Origin: Lysinibacillus sp. FSL W8-0992
Lineage (GTDB): Bacteria; Bacillota; Bacilli; Bacillales_A; Planococcaceae
Assembly: GCF_038008685.1 (NCBI RefSeq)
Contig: NZ_JBBOZQ010000001.1
Span: 248,001-312,000, forward strand
Direction: 5' to 3'
DNA length: 64,000 bases
A model generated the notes under the pieces. It searched no databases, was not told the DNA's origin, and saw only the letters and a list, made by a program, of their open reading frames with translations. Positions 1 to 7,723 of this stretch are shown piece after piece. Both the position numbers and the translations under genes were made by a program. Position 1 is the stretch's first letter. Each line of letters starts with the position of its first letter.

Positions 1-607
1 TATTTTCTGCACCACGAGGTGTAAGTGTTCCTAATAGTCGATGTGTCCGTCTGCCTGTTTTATTTAAAACGATGGATTGAAAAATATTCGACTTTAAGTT
101 GGTAACTTGTTCATCTAACGCTTGCCAGTCCATGCAACTTTGCGTAACAATCTCCCAGTCATCATGTATTTTTTTTGCGATTTCAAGCATTGTAATACAC
201 TTCTCGCGCCACAATTCTCGCTCTTTTATTGCAACGGCTAGCTTTTCGCCAATCTCTTCAAGTCGGTCTTCTTCTAAGCAATCATAAAAGGACAGCACAC
301 GATGCTTCGTACCAAATAAAGTTGGTTCAATCCCCCACTGTGAAGACCAAACATAGAGTCGATTACAGCCTCGAATAAATACTCCCTCTATTACGTTCTC
401 TAACAATGCGTGTTGAAACCACTCTACCGCAAAGCCCTGTTTTACATAATAATAGCCGAGCTCCTTCAGAAGTTCTGATCCTTTATATGTTGATGGGCCT
501 TGCAGAACGTAAACTAGTTCCGCTTCATCCATCATTTCTTTATATAAATGTTTAATTCCTTGCCCAGTAAGTGCGTGTCCAAAGTAATAGGTCACATTTC
601 CGTTCAA
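1..607 (-). CDS. P-loop ATPase-related protein (PRK06851-like), N-terminal part, truncated by window edge
   Basis: An open frame runs leftward off the window from a TTG at 607, preceded by AGGGGGAG with a 7-base gap; about 202 residues are visible. The start (NGNVTYYFGHALTGQGIKHLY) and the run VLQGPSTYKGSELLKELG match in layout the N-terminal P-loop domain of the PRK06851 family of hypothetical nucleotide-kinase-like ATPases, where the equivalent segment normally reads GGPGTGKS. Here the Walker A glycines and the GKS/T are gone (GPSTYKGS), so this domain probably does not bind ATP. The family usually carries a second P-loop domain, which would lie outside the window. Role unknown. The family assignment is from memory of the pattern and is moderately secure. 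Confidence 0.55.
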   Translation of the reverse strand, partial: MNGNVTYYFGHALTGQGIKHLYKEMMDEAELVYVLQGPSTYKGSELLKELGYYYVKQGFAVEWFQHALLENVIEGVFIRGCNRLYVWSSQWGIEPTLFGTKHRVLSFYDCLEEDRLEEIGEKLAVAIKERELWREKCITMLEIAKKIHDDWEIVTQSCMDWQALDEQVTNLKSNIFQSIVLNKTGRRTHRLLGTLTPRGAEN

Positions 608-673
608 TGTCGCTCCCCCTTTTTTTATGCCATGACATTATATGAACTATCACACCAAAAGATGAAAGGGGGG

Positions 674-696
674 CAAATTGTTTGAGTGACTGGCAC
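674..696 (+). repeat. Dispersed ~28-bp repeat, copy 1 (partial)
   Basis: Matches the core TTGTTTGAGTGCCTGRCAC with a GACTGGCAC variant. It is followed within 40 bases by three more loose TGGCAC/TGGCAT pieces, as if several copies had decayed together. Confidence 0.6.
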
Positions 697-790
697 TAAT
701 TGTGTGCGTACCTGGCACTTGGCATAGACACCTGGCATAATACAGGCTCCTTACATCGTAAAAATCTACTTCTCTCTCCTTGGACACAAT

Positions 791-850
791 GTAAGCCGCA
801 ACCATCACTAACACAGTTTGTTGCATCTTAAGTTACGGACGTTCCCGCAC
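791..850. repeat. Decayed copy of a large GC-rich palindromic element
   Basis: GTAAGCCGCAAC, then GTTTGTTGC, then GACGTTCCCGCA occur in the same order and spacing as in the intact element at 49688-49815, with many substitutions. It fills much of the 316-base gap between 607 and 924; nothing coding is seen there. Confidence 0.55.
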
Positions 851-889
851 GCATTTTCGTGGATATTACTTCGATATATATTACTGAAA

Positions 890-917
890 ATTTCAGAATT
901 GTTTGAGTGCCTGACAC
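890..917 (+). repeat. Dispersed ~28-bp repeat, copy 2 (full)
   Basis: Full-length copy: TTTCAGAATTG followed by TTTGAGTGCCTGACACC. It lies just downstream of the stop codon of the leftward membrane-protein gene ending at 924, the usual place for this family in the window. Confidence 0.7.
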
Positions 918-923
918 CATAAC

Positions 924-1556
924 TTAAAATGGTTTGATGCCTTCCATATTTCCGATACATTTCATTAAAACTTTCCGACAATACGGTAAGGAAAATTGCA
1001 CAATATAGCCGGATGTTAGTGCAATAACGACAGTACCAACACCAACAGGGCCACCGAGCAACCATCCGAGAATGGTTACGAGAACTTCAATGCCCATACG
1101 TGCTGTTTTAATTGTCCCTCCAAACCTTTCAACGAGTATCATCATTAAAGTATCACGTGGACCTGCCCCCATATTTGGTGCAATATACATTCCACAGCCG
1201 AAACTTAAAACAAATAAACCTAATACAAAATAGGTTATTTGTAAGCTATAAATATCAGTTGATGGCAACAGCCAATTAAACACATCAATAAATGAGCCGA
1301 TAAGTAGCATATTTAGCCATGTACCTATTTTAGGCCACTGCCGTAATACAATCGAGGTTGATACGACGATTAAAAACCCTGTTAAAATAGACCAAGTTCC
1401 TATTGTTAAGCCGAAATTTTGAAATAACCCTACATGTAACACATCCCATGGGCTTGTTCCTATAATTTTCCCCTTGATTGACATCGTAATACCTAATGAC
1501 ATAATCATCATTCCCACCACAAAAAACACCCAGCGCCATCCTGTGACTTTTCGCAT
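924..1556 (-). CDS. YczE/YyaS/YitT family integral membrane protein
   Basis: A 210-residue, very hydrophobic protein with about five or six membrane segments spread over its length. The segments GTSPWDVLHVG (~33-43) and GAGPRDTLMM (~130-139) are the paired G(T/A)(S/G)PxD motifs of the YczE/YitT-like membrane family, which arise from an internal duplication. B. subtilis YczE has been linked to antibiotic (bacillaene) production, but no transport substrate is established. AAGGATAG precedes the ATG. The gene is monocistronic in appearance and its stop is followed at once by a dispersed repeat. Confidence 0.8.
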   Translation of the reverse strand: MRKVTGWRWVFFVVGMMIMSLGITMSIKGKIIGTSPWDVLHVGLFQNFGLTIGTWSILTGFLIVVSTSIVLRQWPKIGTWLNMLLIGSFIDVFNWLLPSTDIYSLQITYFVLGLFVLSFGCGMYIAPNMGAGPRDTLMMILVERFGGTIKTARMGIEVLVTILGWLLGGPVGVGTVVIALTSGYIVQFSLPYCRKVLMKCIGNMEGIKPF

Positions 1557-1675
1557 TTCACTATCCTTCTCTCTATGTATGATATTGCTCTAACTTTATC
1601 ATCATTTCTACTCCGAAATCTCAATTTTCGTTAATAATTTAAAATAATCTGAACATAAAATTTCTCCAAATAAAA

Positions 1676-1704
1676 AACTACCCAAGAATTATTCTTGGAT
1701 AGTT
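1676..1704 (-). terminator. Intrinsic terminator overlapping the ybaK stop codon
   Basis: Near-perfect inverted repeat AACTA-CCCAAGAAT / ATTCTTGG-TAGTT, followed on the minus strand by TTTTTTATTT. The stem contains the last codons and the TAA of the YbaK gene, so termination happens right at the end of translation. Confidence 0.8.
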
Positions 1705-2183
1705 GTGATTGGAGCAAGTTGTGCCTTAGTCACTGCAAGTAAATCATCAAGTTGAATGTGCATTTGCATACCAATTTTCCCTGCACTAACAATAATACTT
1801 CCTTGCGCACTTGCAGATGCATCAACAACCGTAGGATACAGCTTTTTCATGCCGACTGGTGAGCATCCACCACGGACATAGCCTGTATAACCAAGTAGCT
1901 CCTTAACTGCTAGCATCTCAATCTTTTTCTCACCAACGACTTTAGCCGCAGCTTTTAAATCAAGTTCTTCCGCAACCGGTATGACAAAAACAAAAAGCTT
2001 TTGGGCGCTCGCCTTTGCCACTAATGTTTTAAATACAGATGATACAGGATACCCGATTTTCCCAGCTACTGACACCCCATCTACTTGACCGTCACCTGTC
2101 TCGTATTCTAAAACGTCAAATTGTATTTTTTGTTGCTCTAATAGTCTAATTGCATTTGTTTTCGTATGCTTCGCCTTTGCCAC
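1689..2183 (-). CDS. ybaK: Cys-tRNA(Pro)/Cys-tRNA(Cys) deacylase, YbaK/EbsC family
   Basis: A 164-residue YbaK-domain protein that hydrolyses mischarged Cys-tRNA(Pro) as a trans-editing factor with prolyl-tRNA synthetase. The start [15 protein letters not shown], the central VFKTLVA and LDLKAAAK segments, and [10 protein letters not shown] (~residues 105-115) are family hallmarks; the lysine in VFKTL is the usual catalytic-site lysine. Length is normal. A longer frame opens at a TTG at 2198, but GGGGAT lies 7-8 bases before the GTG at 2183 and inside the longer version, so the GTG is preferred. It lies 24 bases downstream of the SprA-like gene and is probably co-transcribed with it. Confidence 0.88.
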   Translation of the reverse strand: MAKAKHTKTNAIRLLEQQKIQFDVLEYETGDGQVDGVSVAGKIGYPVSSVFKTLVAKASAQKLFVFVIPVAEELDLKAAAKVVGEKKIEMLAVKELLGYTGYVRGGCSPVGMKKLYPTVVDASASAQGSIIVSAGKIGMQMHIQLDDLLAVTKAQLAPITTIQE

Positions 2184-2207
2184 AATTAAAATCCCCAATC
2201 TATACCA

Positions 2208-2978
2208 TTAAGCTGTCATTGAAAACGTCGAGTTGTCTCCATATAGATAGCCGCTTTTTGCCATTTGAATATGCGTAGCATATTTTGCAGACGCTATTTT
2301 AAATGTCCGTGCTTTCATTGCCTCATCATAACTCTTACCGAAAATTGTATCTGCAAATGGGTCCAAATTCAATTCCTTCGAAAATCGTTCTGGCACCTTT
2401 ACATCAGTTGTTTCCGTAACATAAGGTGGTTCAAGCTCATTAAGCACTGTTTCATCTAGCTCTGTACCATTCTGAATTTGTTGCATTTGAGCATCTGCAC
2501 TAGCCGCTATACGTAAATCTTGTGGAGATGGAACTGTTGGTGTTAGCGCAGCACTTCGAACCTGCTGTAAAATTTGCAATGTGTCCGCGGCCTCAGTATC
2601 CGTATCTATTACTGCTTCAGTCAAATCATCTGATGCTTTTAGCCGTGATGAAGAAGGTGATTCTCCAATATCACTGCCGATTGTTTTATATGCTTGCTCA
2701 TGAGCTCTTACACTTTTTTCAGTTTGTTGTAAATCTTGAATCATAGCCTGTTGCTGTGGCGTTACTTCCTTAGATTCTTCTTTATGTTGCTCATATAAAT
2801 CTTGATCTTGGCGGCCTAATAATAAATTTTCGAGCTCTAGCAATATTTTATTTTTTTCTGGTTGGAAGTACTGTGCATTTTTTCGATAAGCATCACCAGC
2901 TTCTTTACGCTGAAGGATTTTCTTACGGTTATAATGAGCAGATTGTCTTTCTTGCTCCATCATGTTTGATAGTTTCAT
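2208..2978 (-). CDS. SprA-family putative metalloprotease homologue with a broken HExxH motif
   Basis: A 256-residue soluble, Gln/Glu-rich protein. Residues ~89-103 (KSVRAHEQAYKTIGS) align with the R(R/A)HEQAH segment of the SprA-related/CJM1_0395 putative zinc protease family, and QQVRSAALTPTVPSPQDLR (~140-158) matches that family's conserved tail (QxxxRAALAPxxPSPQDxxVA). The second zinc histidine of HExxH is tyrosine here (HEQAY), and the usual YxYxxGPDGxxYAxGGEV block between the two is missing or eroded (SSSRLKASDD). The fold may be kept while catalysis is lost. The C-terminal ~60 residues (DEAMKARTFKIASAKYATHI) are not family-typical. AGGTGAT precedes the ATG. No partner gene identifies its role. 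Confidence 0.6.
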   Translation of the reverse strand: MKLSNMMEQERQSAHYNRKKILQRKEAGDAYRKNAQYFQPEKNKILLELENLLLGRQDQDLYEQHKEESKEVTPQQQAMIQDLQQTEKSVRAHEQAYKTIGSDIGESPSSSRLKASDDLTEAVIDTDTEAADTLQILQQVRSAALTPTVPSPQDLRIAASADAQMQQIQNGTELDETVLNELEPPYVTETTDVKVPERFSKELNLDPFADTIFGKSYDEAMKARTFKIASAKYATHIQMAKSGYLYGDNSTFSMTA

Positions 2979-3285
2979 ATCATCACCTCGACTTTCTTTT
3001 TAATATGCAAGTTTAGTAGTAAATATGAACAACTCTCTATTAACTATTTTTATTCAAACGGAACGGTTTCTGTACTTTTATTATCGGAATTTTCTCTCTT
3101 AAATTCAAGCAATAATTACTACTAACCTCCTAAAGAAACAATACCCCGAATTTTATATAGGTAAAAACACCTTGTTAATAAGAGTGTTTTTATTATTATT
3201 ATATTTCTTTATTACTTTTTCATTTATTTTCATTGAAATTTATCACATTAAACACTTGTAAAATAGTGTTTATAGCGAATAAAAA
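2979..3285. other. Intergenic gap, AT-rich, no gene seen
   Basis: About 300 bases without a credible reading frame. It holds one short inverted repeat, AAAAACAC / GTGTTTTT at about 3163-3192, which could act as a weak terminator in either direction, and presumably the promoter of the SprA-like gene. Nothing else stands out. Confidence 0.5.
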
Positions 3286-3311
3286 AACAGCCCATTATTA
3301 AATGGACTGTT
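3286..3311 (-). terminator. Intrinsic terminator of the VanZ-family gene
   Basis: Inverted repeat AACAG-CCCAT / ATGG-ACTGTT with a six-base loop, followed on the minus strand by TTTTTTTATT, 18 bases past the stop codon at 3329. Confidence 0.75.
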
Positions 3312-3328
3312 TCTTCTATAATCGAACT

Positions 3329-3901
3329 TTATGAACGTTTTTTCGGCATGATAAGCACACATTTGTAAGCTAAGTATCCAAACCATGCGCCTAGCGTATT
3401 TAAAATCAAGTCATCAATATCTGCAGAACCAACTGTAAAAATAAACTGCACGGTTTCAACAGCAAGGCTAGAGAAAAAGCCTATACAAATAATAACCCAT
3501 GCCTTTCGAAACCTCTTTGACAGTAGTGGTAACAAAAAGCCCATCGGTGTAAATATTAACAAATTGCCTAATAAGTTTACGACAATCAAATCTAAATTAA
3601 AATATTGTGAGTAATTGATATAACGTAAAATTGTTTCAAACGGTATAAAATTTGTCGTTACTCGCCAGCTACTATAATCAAACAAACCAATCTCACTTAA
3701 AGAATAATCGCCACGGAACAACATAATACAAACATCCACTAAACGATTAATCACTAATTTGTAAAAGGCGATAATTGTGTAAAAACTAAAAAACACCCAG
3801 CCTATTACTTTTAGCTGCATATAATACGTATCAATCCACGCTCGAAATGGTAATGGTAGCTTGGCATCACCTTGGATACTAGATATATTATTTTTTGCCA
3901 T
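3329..3901 (-). CDS. VanZ-family membrane protein
   Basis: A 190-residue membrane protein with a hydrophilic N-terminus and about four hydrophobic segments. NFIPF (~86-90), NLLGNLLIFTPMGFLLPLL (~110-128) and ETVQFIF...SADIDDLILNTLG (~150-172) are the conserved blocks of the VanZ family, named after the teicoplanin-resistance accessory protein. Most chromosomal members have no known role and their presence does not imply resistance. It is a single-gene unit with its own terminator. Confidence 0.85.
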   Translation of the reverse strand: MAKNNISSIQGDAKLPLPFRAWIDTYYMQLKVIGWVFFSFYTIIAFYKLVINRLVDVCIMLFRGDYSLSEIGLFDYSSWRVTTNFIPFETILRYINYSQYFNLDLIVVNLLGNLLIFTPMGFLLPLLSKRFRKAWVIICIGFFSSLAVETVQFIFTVGSADIDDLILNTLGAWFGYLAYKCVLIMPKKRS

Positions 3902-3980
3902 GCTAATTCACCCACTTCCTCTTATCCATCCCATATTTTAATATGTCTGACCGTGCTCATGCAAGGGGTGAAATATATCA

Positions 3981-4015
3981 AAAAATGCACACCAGCATAA
4001 ACTGGGTGCATTTTT
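3981..4015 (-). terminator. Terminator of the leucine-catabolism operon
   Basis: Stem AAAAATGCAC-CAG / CTGG-TGCATTTTT directly downstream of the yngE stop at 4034, with the T-run on the minus strand. It ends the leftward yng operon. Confidence 0.85.
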
Positions 4016-4033
4016 TGGATAAAGTATTTCTTC

Positions 4034-5572
4034 TTATACTGGATTTACACCATGCTTCCGTTGAGAGAATAACAAGTATTTAGACATATACAAGTCCAAA
4101 CGTGTTTCCAGTGCCTTCCGTAAATCATTCGGCTCAATGACATCATCAATAATTAGCTCAGATGCTAAGCGATAAATGTCAATTTCCTCTTGGTATTCTT
4201 TTCGCTTTTCAGCAATAAAGCTTGCTTGTTCTTCTTTTGGTAGTTCAGCAATTTTATTGGCATATACTGCATTTACAGCTGCCTCTGGACCCATTACGGC
4301 TATTTGTGCGTTTGATAACGCAATACAACAATCAGGCTCAAAAGCCGGACCTGCCATTGCATAAAGCCCTGCACCATACGCCTTACGTACAATTACAGTT
4401 AGTTTAGGTACAGTTGCCTCGCTCATTGCAAAAATCATCTTCGCGCCATGGCGAATAATGCCCGCCTTCTCAACTTGTGTTCCAATCATAAAGCCTGGAA
4501 CGTCTACAAGGAAAATAAGTGGAATATTAAAGGCATCACATAATGAAATAAATTTTGCCGCTTTGTCAGCTGAATCGTGGAACAATACGCCGCCCTTCAC
4601 ACGTGGTTGGTTGGCTATAATCCCAACTGATTGTCCGTTCATGCGTCCAAGCCCAGTTATTAATTCTGATGCAAATAATTTTTTTACTTCACAGAAAGAA
4701 TCTTCATCAATCAACCGATCAATTAATTGATACATATCAAAAGGCGAGTTTTGATTTTTAGGAATTAATTCTTCAATTGATTTTTCAAATGTTGCTGGTG
4801 GCTTTGGCGCTTCCACTTTACTACGCTCAGCATAGTTATTCGGGAAATAGCTCAAATATTTGCGTGCATAGGCAATAGCTTCCTGCTCTGTTTTTACAAG
4901 CACATCCCCACAACCAGATACTGAACAATGCATTTTAGCGCCACCCATTGTTTCTAGATCTACCTTTTCACCTATGACCATTTCTGCCATACGTGGTGAC
5001 CCTAAATACATTGATGCGTTGCCTTCCACCATCACCACAATATCAGAAAATGCAGGAATATATGCGCCTCCCGCTGCTGAAGGACCAAACAACAAGCAAA
5101 TTTGCGGTACTTTACCAGAAAGTTTTACTTGATTGTAGAAAATACGTCCTGCTCCACGACGTCCAGGGAACATTTCTAACTGATCTGTTATACGTGCACC
5201 TGCTGAATCAACTAAATAAAATAATGGACAATTTAGCTTCTCCGCCGTTTCTTGAATACGAATCATTTTCTCCACTGTACGTTTTCCCCAAGACCCGGCT
5301 TTAATCGTCGAATCATTGGCTAAAACACATACTGTACGACCATGGATTTTACCGATACCTGTTATAACGCCATCTGCTGGTAAATCACCTGCTAAACAGT
5401 TTGCATACAGTCCATCTTCCGATTGAAGACCATCATCTAATAATAATTCTAGTCGCTCTCGGACAAATAGCTTGCCTTGTTGTGCATTTTTATCGTGATA
5501 TTTCGGCAGACCCCCTGCTAAAATTTGTTCCTTCATCGCATTTGATGTATTTTCTGTGGATATATTGCTCAT
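4034..5572 (-). CDS. yngE: Acyl-CoA carboxylase, carboxyltransferase subunit (methylcrotonyl-CoA carboxylase beta-like)
   Basis: A 512-residue carboxyltransferase of the propionyl/methylcrotonyl-CoA carboxylase beta family. It moves CO2 from biotin on the small carrier (yngHB) to the acyl-CoA; in this operon the expected substrate is 3-methylcrotonyl-CoA from leucine. Conserved blocks visible: FVRERLELLLD, LVDSAGARI (~123), GPSAAGGAYIPAFSD (~164), VKGGVLFHDSADKAA (~330), FLVDVPGFMIGTQVE and AYGAGLYAMAG. AAAGGGGG lies 8 bases before the ATG at 5572, which is preferred over an upstream in-frame TTG at 5578. It is the last gene of the operon, 24 bases after yngF. Confidence 0.92.
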   Translation of the reverse strand: MSNISTENTSNAMKEQILAGGLPKYHDKNAQQGKLFVRERLELLLDDGLQSEDGLYANCLAGDLPADGVITGIGKIHGRTVCVLANDSTIKAGSWGKRTVEKMIRIQETAEKLNCPLFYLVDSAGARITDQLEMFPGRRGAGRIFYNQVKLSGKVPQICLLFGPSAAGGAYIPAFSDIVVMVEGNASMYLGSPRMAEMVIGEKVDLETMGGAKMHCSVSGCGDVLVKTEQEAIAYARKYLSYFPNNYAERSKVEAPKPPATFEKSIEELIPKNQNSPFDMYQLIDRLIDEDSFCEVKKLFASELITGLGRMNGQSVGIIANQPRVKGGVLFHDSADKAAKFISLCDAFNIPLIFLVDVPGFMIGTQVEKAGIIRHGAKMIFAMSEATVPKLTVIVRKAYGAGLYAMAGPAFEPDCCIALSNAQIAVMGPEAAVNAVYANKIAELPKEEQASFIAEKRKEYQEEIDIYRLASELIIDDVIEPNDLRKALETRLDLYMSKYLLFSQRKHGVNPV

Positions 5573-5596
5573 GTCCAATTCCCCCTTTGCAGTCCA

Positions 5597-6382
5597 TTAC
5601 TTTCCTGAATATTGCGGTGTTCTTTTTTCTTGGAAAGCTTGTAAGCCCTCCAAGCGATCTTCCGTTGGAATAAGTGCACTATATGCAAGTGATTCGATTT
5701 TCAAGCCTGTAGCTAAATCTACTTCAACACCATTATTAATGGCATTTTTCGCCTGAATTAATGATAGCGGCGCATTTTTCGCCATTTCGAGTGCAAGCTG
5801 TTGCGCTCTTTCTTGCACTTCATGCCCTTCATATACATATTCCACAATACCAAGGTATTTCGCTTCCTCGGCATCGATTCGACGTGCTGTATAAATTAGT
5901 TCCTTCGCTTTACCAATTCCAATCAGTCGCGGTAAGCGTTGTGTCCCACCTGCTCCTGGAATAATGCCAAGTGAGGTTTCAGTAAGACCTACTTTGATAT
6001 GTGTGGCTGCTATGCGTAAATCGCAAGCTAAAGCGAGTTCTAGTCCGCCTCCAAATGCAACGCCGTTTAAAACAGCAATAACAGGTTGAGCTAATGACTC
6101 TACTTTTGCAATCGTTGCTCCGATTAAATGCACAATTTGCTTTACTTGTTGATCGGACATCCCTTTACGCTCTTTTAAATCTGCTCCTGCACAAAATGCC
6201 TTTTCCCCTGCACCTGTTAGTAAAACAACACGCACTGCTGGATCAGCATTTATTTTATCTAGCGTAGCACTAAGGTCGTTTAATAATTGCACTGACATGG
6301 CATTGGCAGCTTCCGGTCTAGATAGTGTAATGAGCCCTATATTACCTGGTAATAATTCAAATTGAACGAGTTGTTGTGTCAT
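5597..6382 (-). CDS. yngF: Enoyl-CoA hydratase/isomerase family protein (3-methylglutaconyl-CoA hydratase candidate)
   Basis: A 261-residue crotonase-fold enzyme. AGEKAFCAGADLKER (~56-70) and GGGLELALACDLRIA (~107-121) give the oxyanion-hole blocks, and TSLGIIPGAGGTQRLPRL carries the second-shell glutamate region. In the leucine pathway it would hydrate 3-methylglutaconyl-CoA to HMG-CoA, between the carboxylase (yngE/HA/HB) and HMG-CoA lyase (yngG). Its ATG overlaps the TGA of yngG by four bases, so the two are translationally coupled. Substrate is inferred from the operon; the family itself is broad. Confidence 0.9.
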   Translation of the reverse strand: MTQQLVQFELLPGNIGLITLSRPEAANAMSVQLLNDLSATLDKINADPAVRVVLLTGAGEKAFCAGADLKERKGMSDQQVKQIVHLIGATIAKVESLAQPVIAVLNGVAFGGGLELALACDLRIAATHIKVGLTETSLGIIPGAGGTQRLPRLIGIGKAKELIYTARRIDAEEAKYLGIVEYVYEGHEVQERAQQLALEMAKNAPLSLIQAKNAINNGVEVDLATGLKIESLAYSALIPTEDRLEGLQAFQEKRTPQYSGK

Positions 6383-7296
6383 GTGACATTAGCACTCCCT
6401 TCATTACGAACAATGGCCATTTGTTTAGACGCAACGTCCTTCCCTAGCTTTTGTTCGATAAATAGTACCGCTTCTAACAGCCTTTGCATGTTAACGCCTG
6501 TTTCAATGCCCATTCCTTCTAATAGATACAACAAATCCTCTGTAGCTACATTACCTGTTGCTCCTTTTGCATAAGGACAACCGCCTAGGCCACCGAGTGC
6601 ACTATCAAATTTCGTAATACCCATTTCTAACGATTTCATAATATTGGCAAGTGCTGTACCACGCGTATCATGGAAATGCATCGCAAATTTTTCAGCTGGA
6701 TATCTCTTTAACAGCTCTTCTAATAGATGCTCAACCTGCGTCGGAACTCCAACGCCGATTGTATCTCCTAGCGATATTTCATCAACACCCATTTCCAATA
6801 ATTTATCTGTTACTTGTAAAACTTTTTCTGGGTGTATGTAACCCTCATAAGGGCAACCGATTACCGTTGAGATATAACCACGTACATGCTTATTTGCGGC
6901 CTTTGCCCCCTCAACTACTTCCTTCATTATTGGAAATGTTTCGTGGATTGTTTTATTGATATTTTTTTGATTATGACTTTCACTGGCAGACATAAAAATG
7001 CTTGCTTCATCGATGCCCGCTAGCAATGCACGTTCTAATCCTTGCATGTTTGGCACAAGTGCCGCATACGTTATGTCCTTTTCTCGCTTAATAGCTTGCA
7101 GCACTTCTACTGCATCTGCTAATTGAGGAATCCACTTCGGATGCACTAGAGACGTTACTTCTATATAATTTAATCCCGTTCGACTAAGTAAATTTACTAG
7201 CTCTACTTTATCTGCAGTAGCGATGTGTACCTTTTCATTTTGCAAACCATCACGAGGCCCAACTTCCTTTAACGTAACATGCTTTGGTAATTGCAT
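6379..7296 (-). CDS. yngG: Hydroxymethylglutaryl-CoA lyase
   Basis: A 305-residue HMGL-like TIM barrel that cleaves HMG-CoA to acetyl-CoA and acetoacetate, the last carbon-splitting step of leucine breakdown. The N-terminal EVGPRDGLQNE (~11-21) carries the catalytic arginine and metal-binding aspartate, HFHDTRG (~203-209) gives the metal histidines, and GGLGGCPYAKGATGN (~236-250) holds the catalytic-loop cysteine. Length is typical. AGGGAGG precedes the ATG. It sits 12 bases after the biotin-carrier gene. Confidence 0.94.
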   Translation of the reverse strand: MQLPKHVTLKEVGPRDGLQNEKVHIATADKVELVNLLSRTGLNYIEVTSLVHPKWIPQLADAVEVLQAIKREKDITYAALVPNMQGLERALLAGIDEASIFMSASESHNQKNINKTIHETFPIMKEVVEGAKAANKHVRGYISTVIGCPYEGYIHPEKVLQVTDKLLEMGVDEISLGDTIGVGVPTQVEHLLEELLKRYPAEKFAMHFHDTRGTALANIMKSLEMGITKFDSALGGLGGCPYAKGATGNVATEDLLYLLEGMGIETGVNMQRLLEAVLFIEQKLGKDVASKQMAIVRNEGSANVT

Positions 7297-7308
7297 AGAA
7301 ATGCCTCC

Positions 7309-7521
7309 CTATTCAATTTCTAAAATATCATCGTCAACGTTAATGAAATCGCCTTCGTTCGCAATAATTTTTGTTACTACGCCGTCCTCTTCTGCAGCAA
7401 TCGGAATCTCCATTTTCATTGACTCTAAAATTGCTACGTCTTGCCCTGCTGTCACTTTATCGCCTTCTGCCACTACGATTTTCCATACTGTTCCCGCCAT
7501 GCTCGCTTTTACTGTTGCCAT
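7309..7521 (-). CDS. yngHB: Biotin/lipoyl carrier protein of the acyl-CoA carboxylase
   Basis: A 70-residue stand-alone biotinyl domain. ESMKMEIP (~34-41) has the biotinylated lysine in the canonical EAMKM-type context, and the rest is the usual beta-sandwich (VKASMAGTVWKI ... GDFINVDDDILEIE). It carries CO2 between the biotin carboxylase (yngHA) and the carboxyltransferase (yngE). TGGAGGGA precedes the start. Unlike its neighbours it is separated from the upstream biotin carboxylase gene by about 200 bases. Confidence 0.92.
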   Translation of the reverse strand: MATVKASMAGTVWKIVVAEGDKVTAGQDVAILESMKMEIPIAAEEDGVVTKIIANEGDFINVDDDILEIE

Positions 7522-7723
7522 ATAAATCCCTCCAAATAGTTAGGTGTATTTGTTTCAAGTGACAAACATATCACTCAAATCAACACACATATTTTCACTT
7601 TGTAACGCATGCATACTCGCACATGCTTTGCATAAGCTCCTCAGTATGAAAACATCTGTTAGTAATCACGAGCCATTTGTTTATAAGCTCGTTGCTACGA
7701 ATGTCCATAATATGAACTTATCC

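Noticed and set aside
808..1065. Minus-strand frame overlapping the YczE-type gene
   Set aside because: Shadow frame crossing the gene end and a repeat; no ribosome site and Cys/Arg-rich nonsense composition.
3329..3901. Glycopeptide resistance gene because of VanZ similarity
   Set aside because: Chromosomal VanZ-family proteins are common in Bacillota and no van genes accompany this one.
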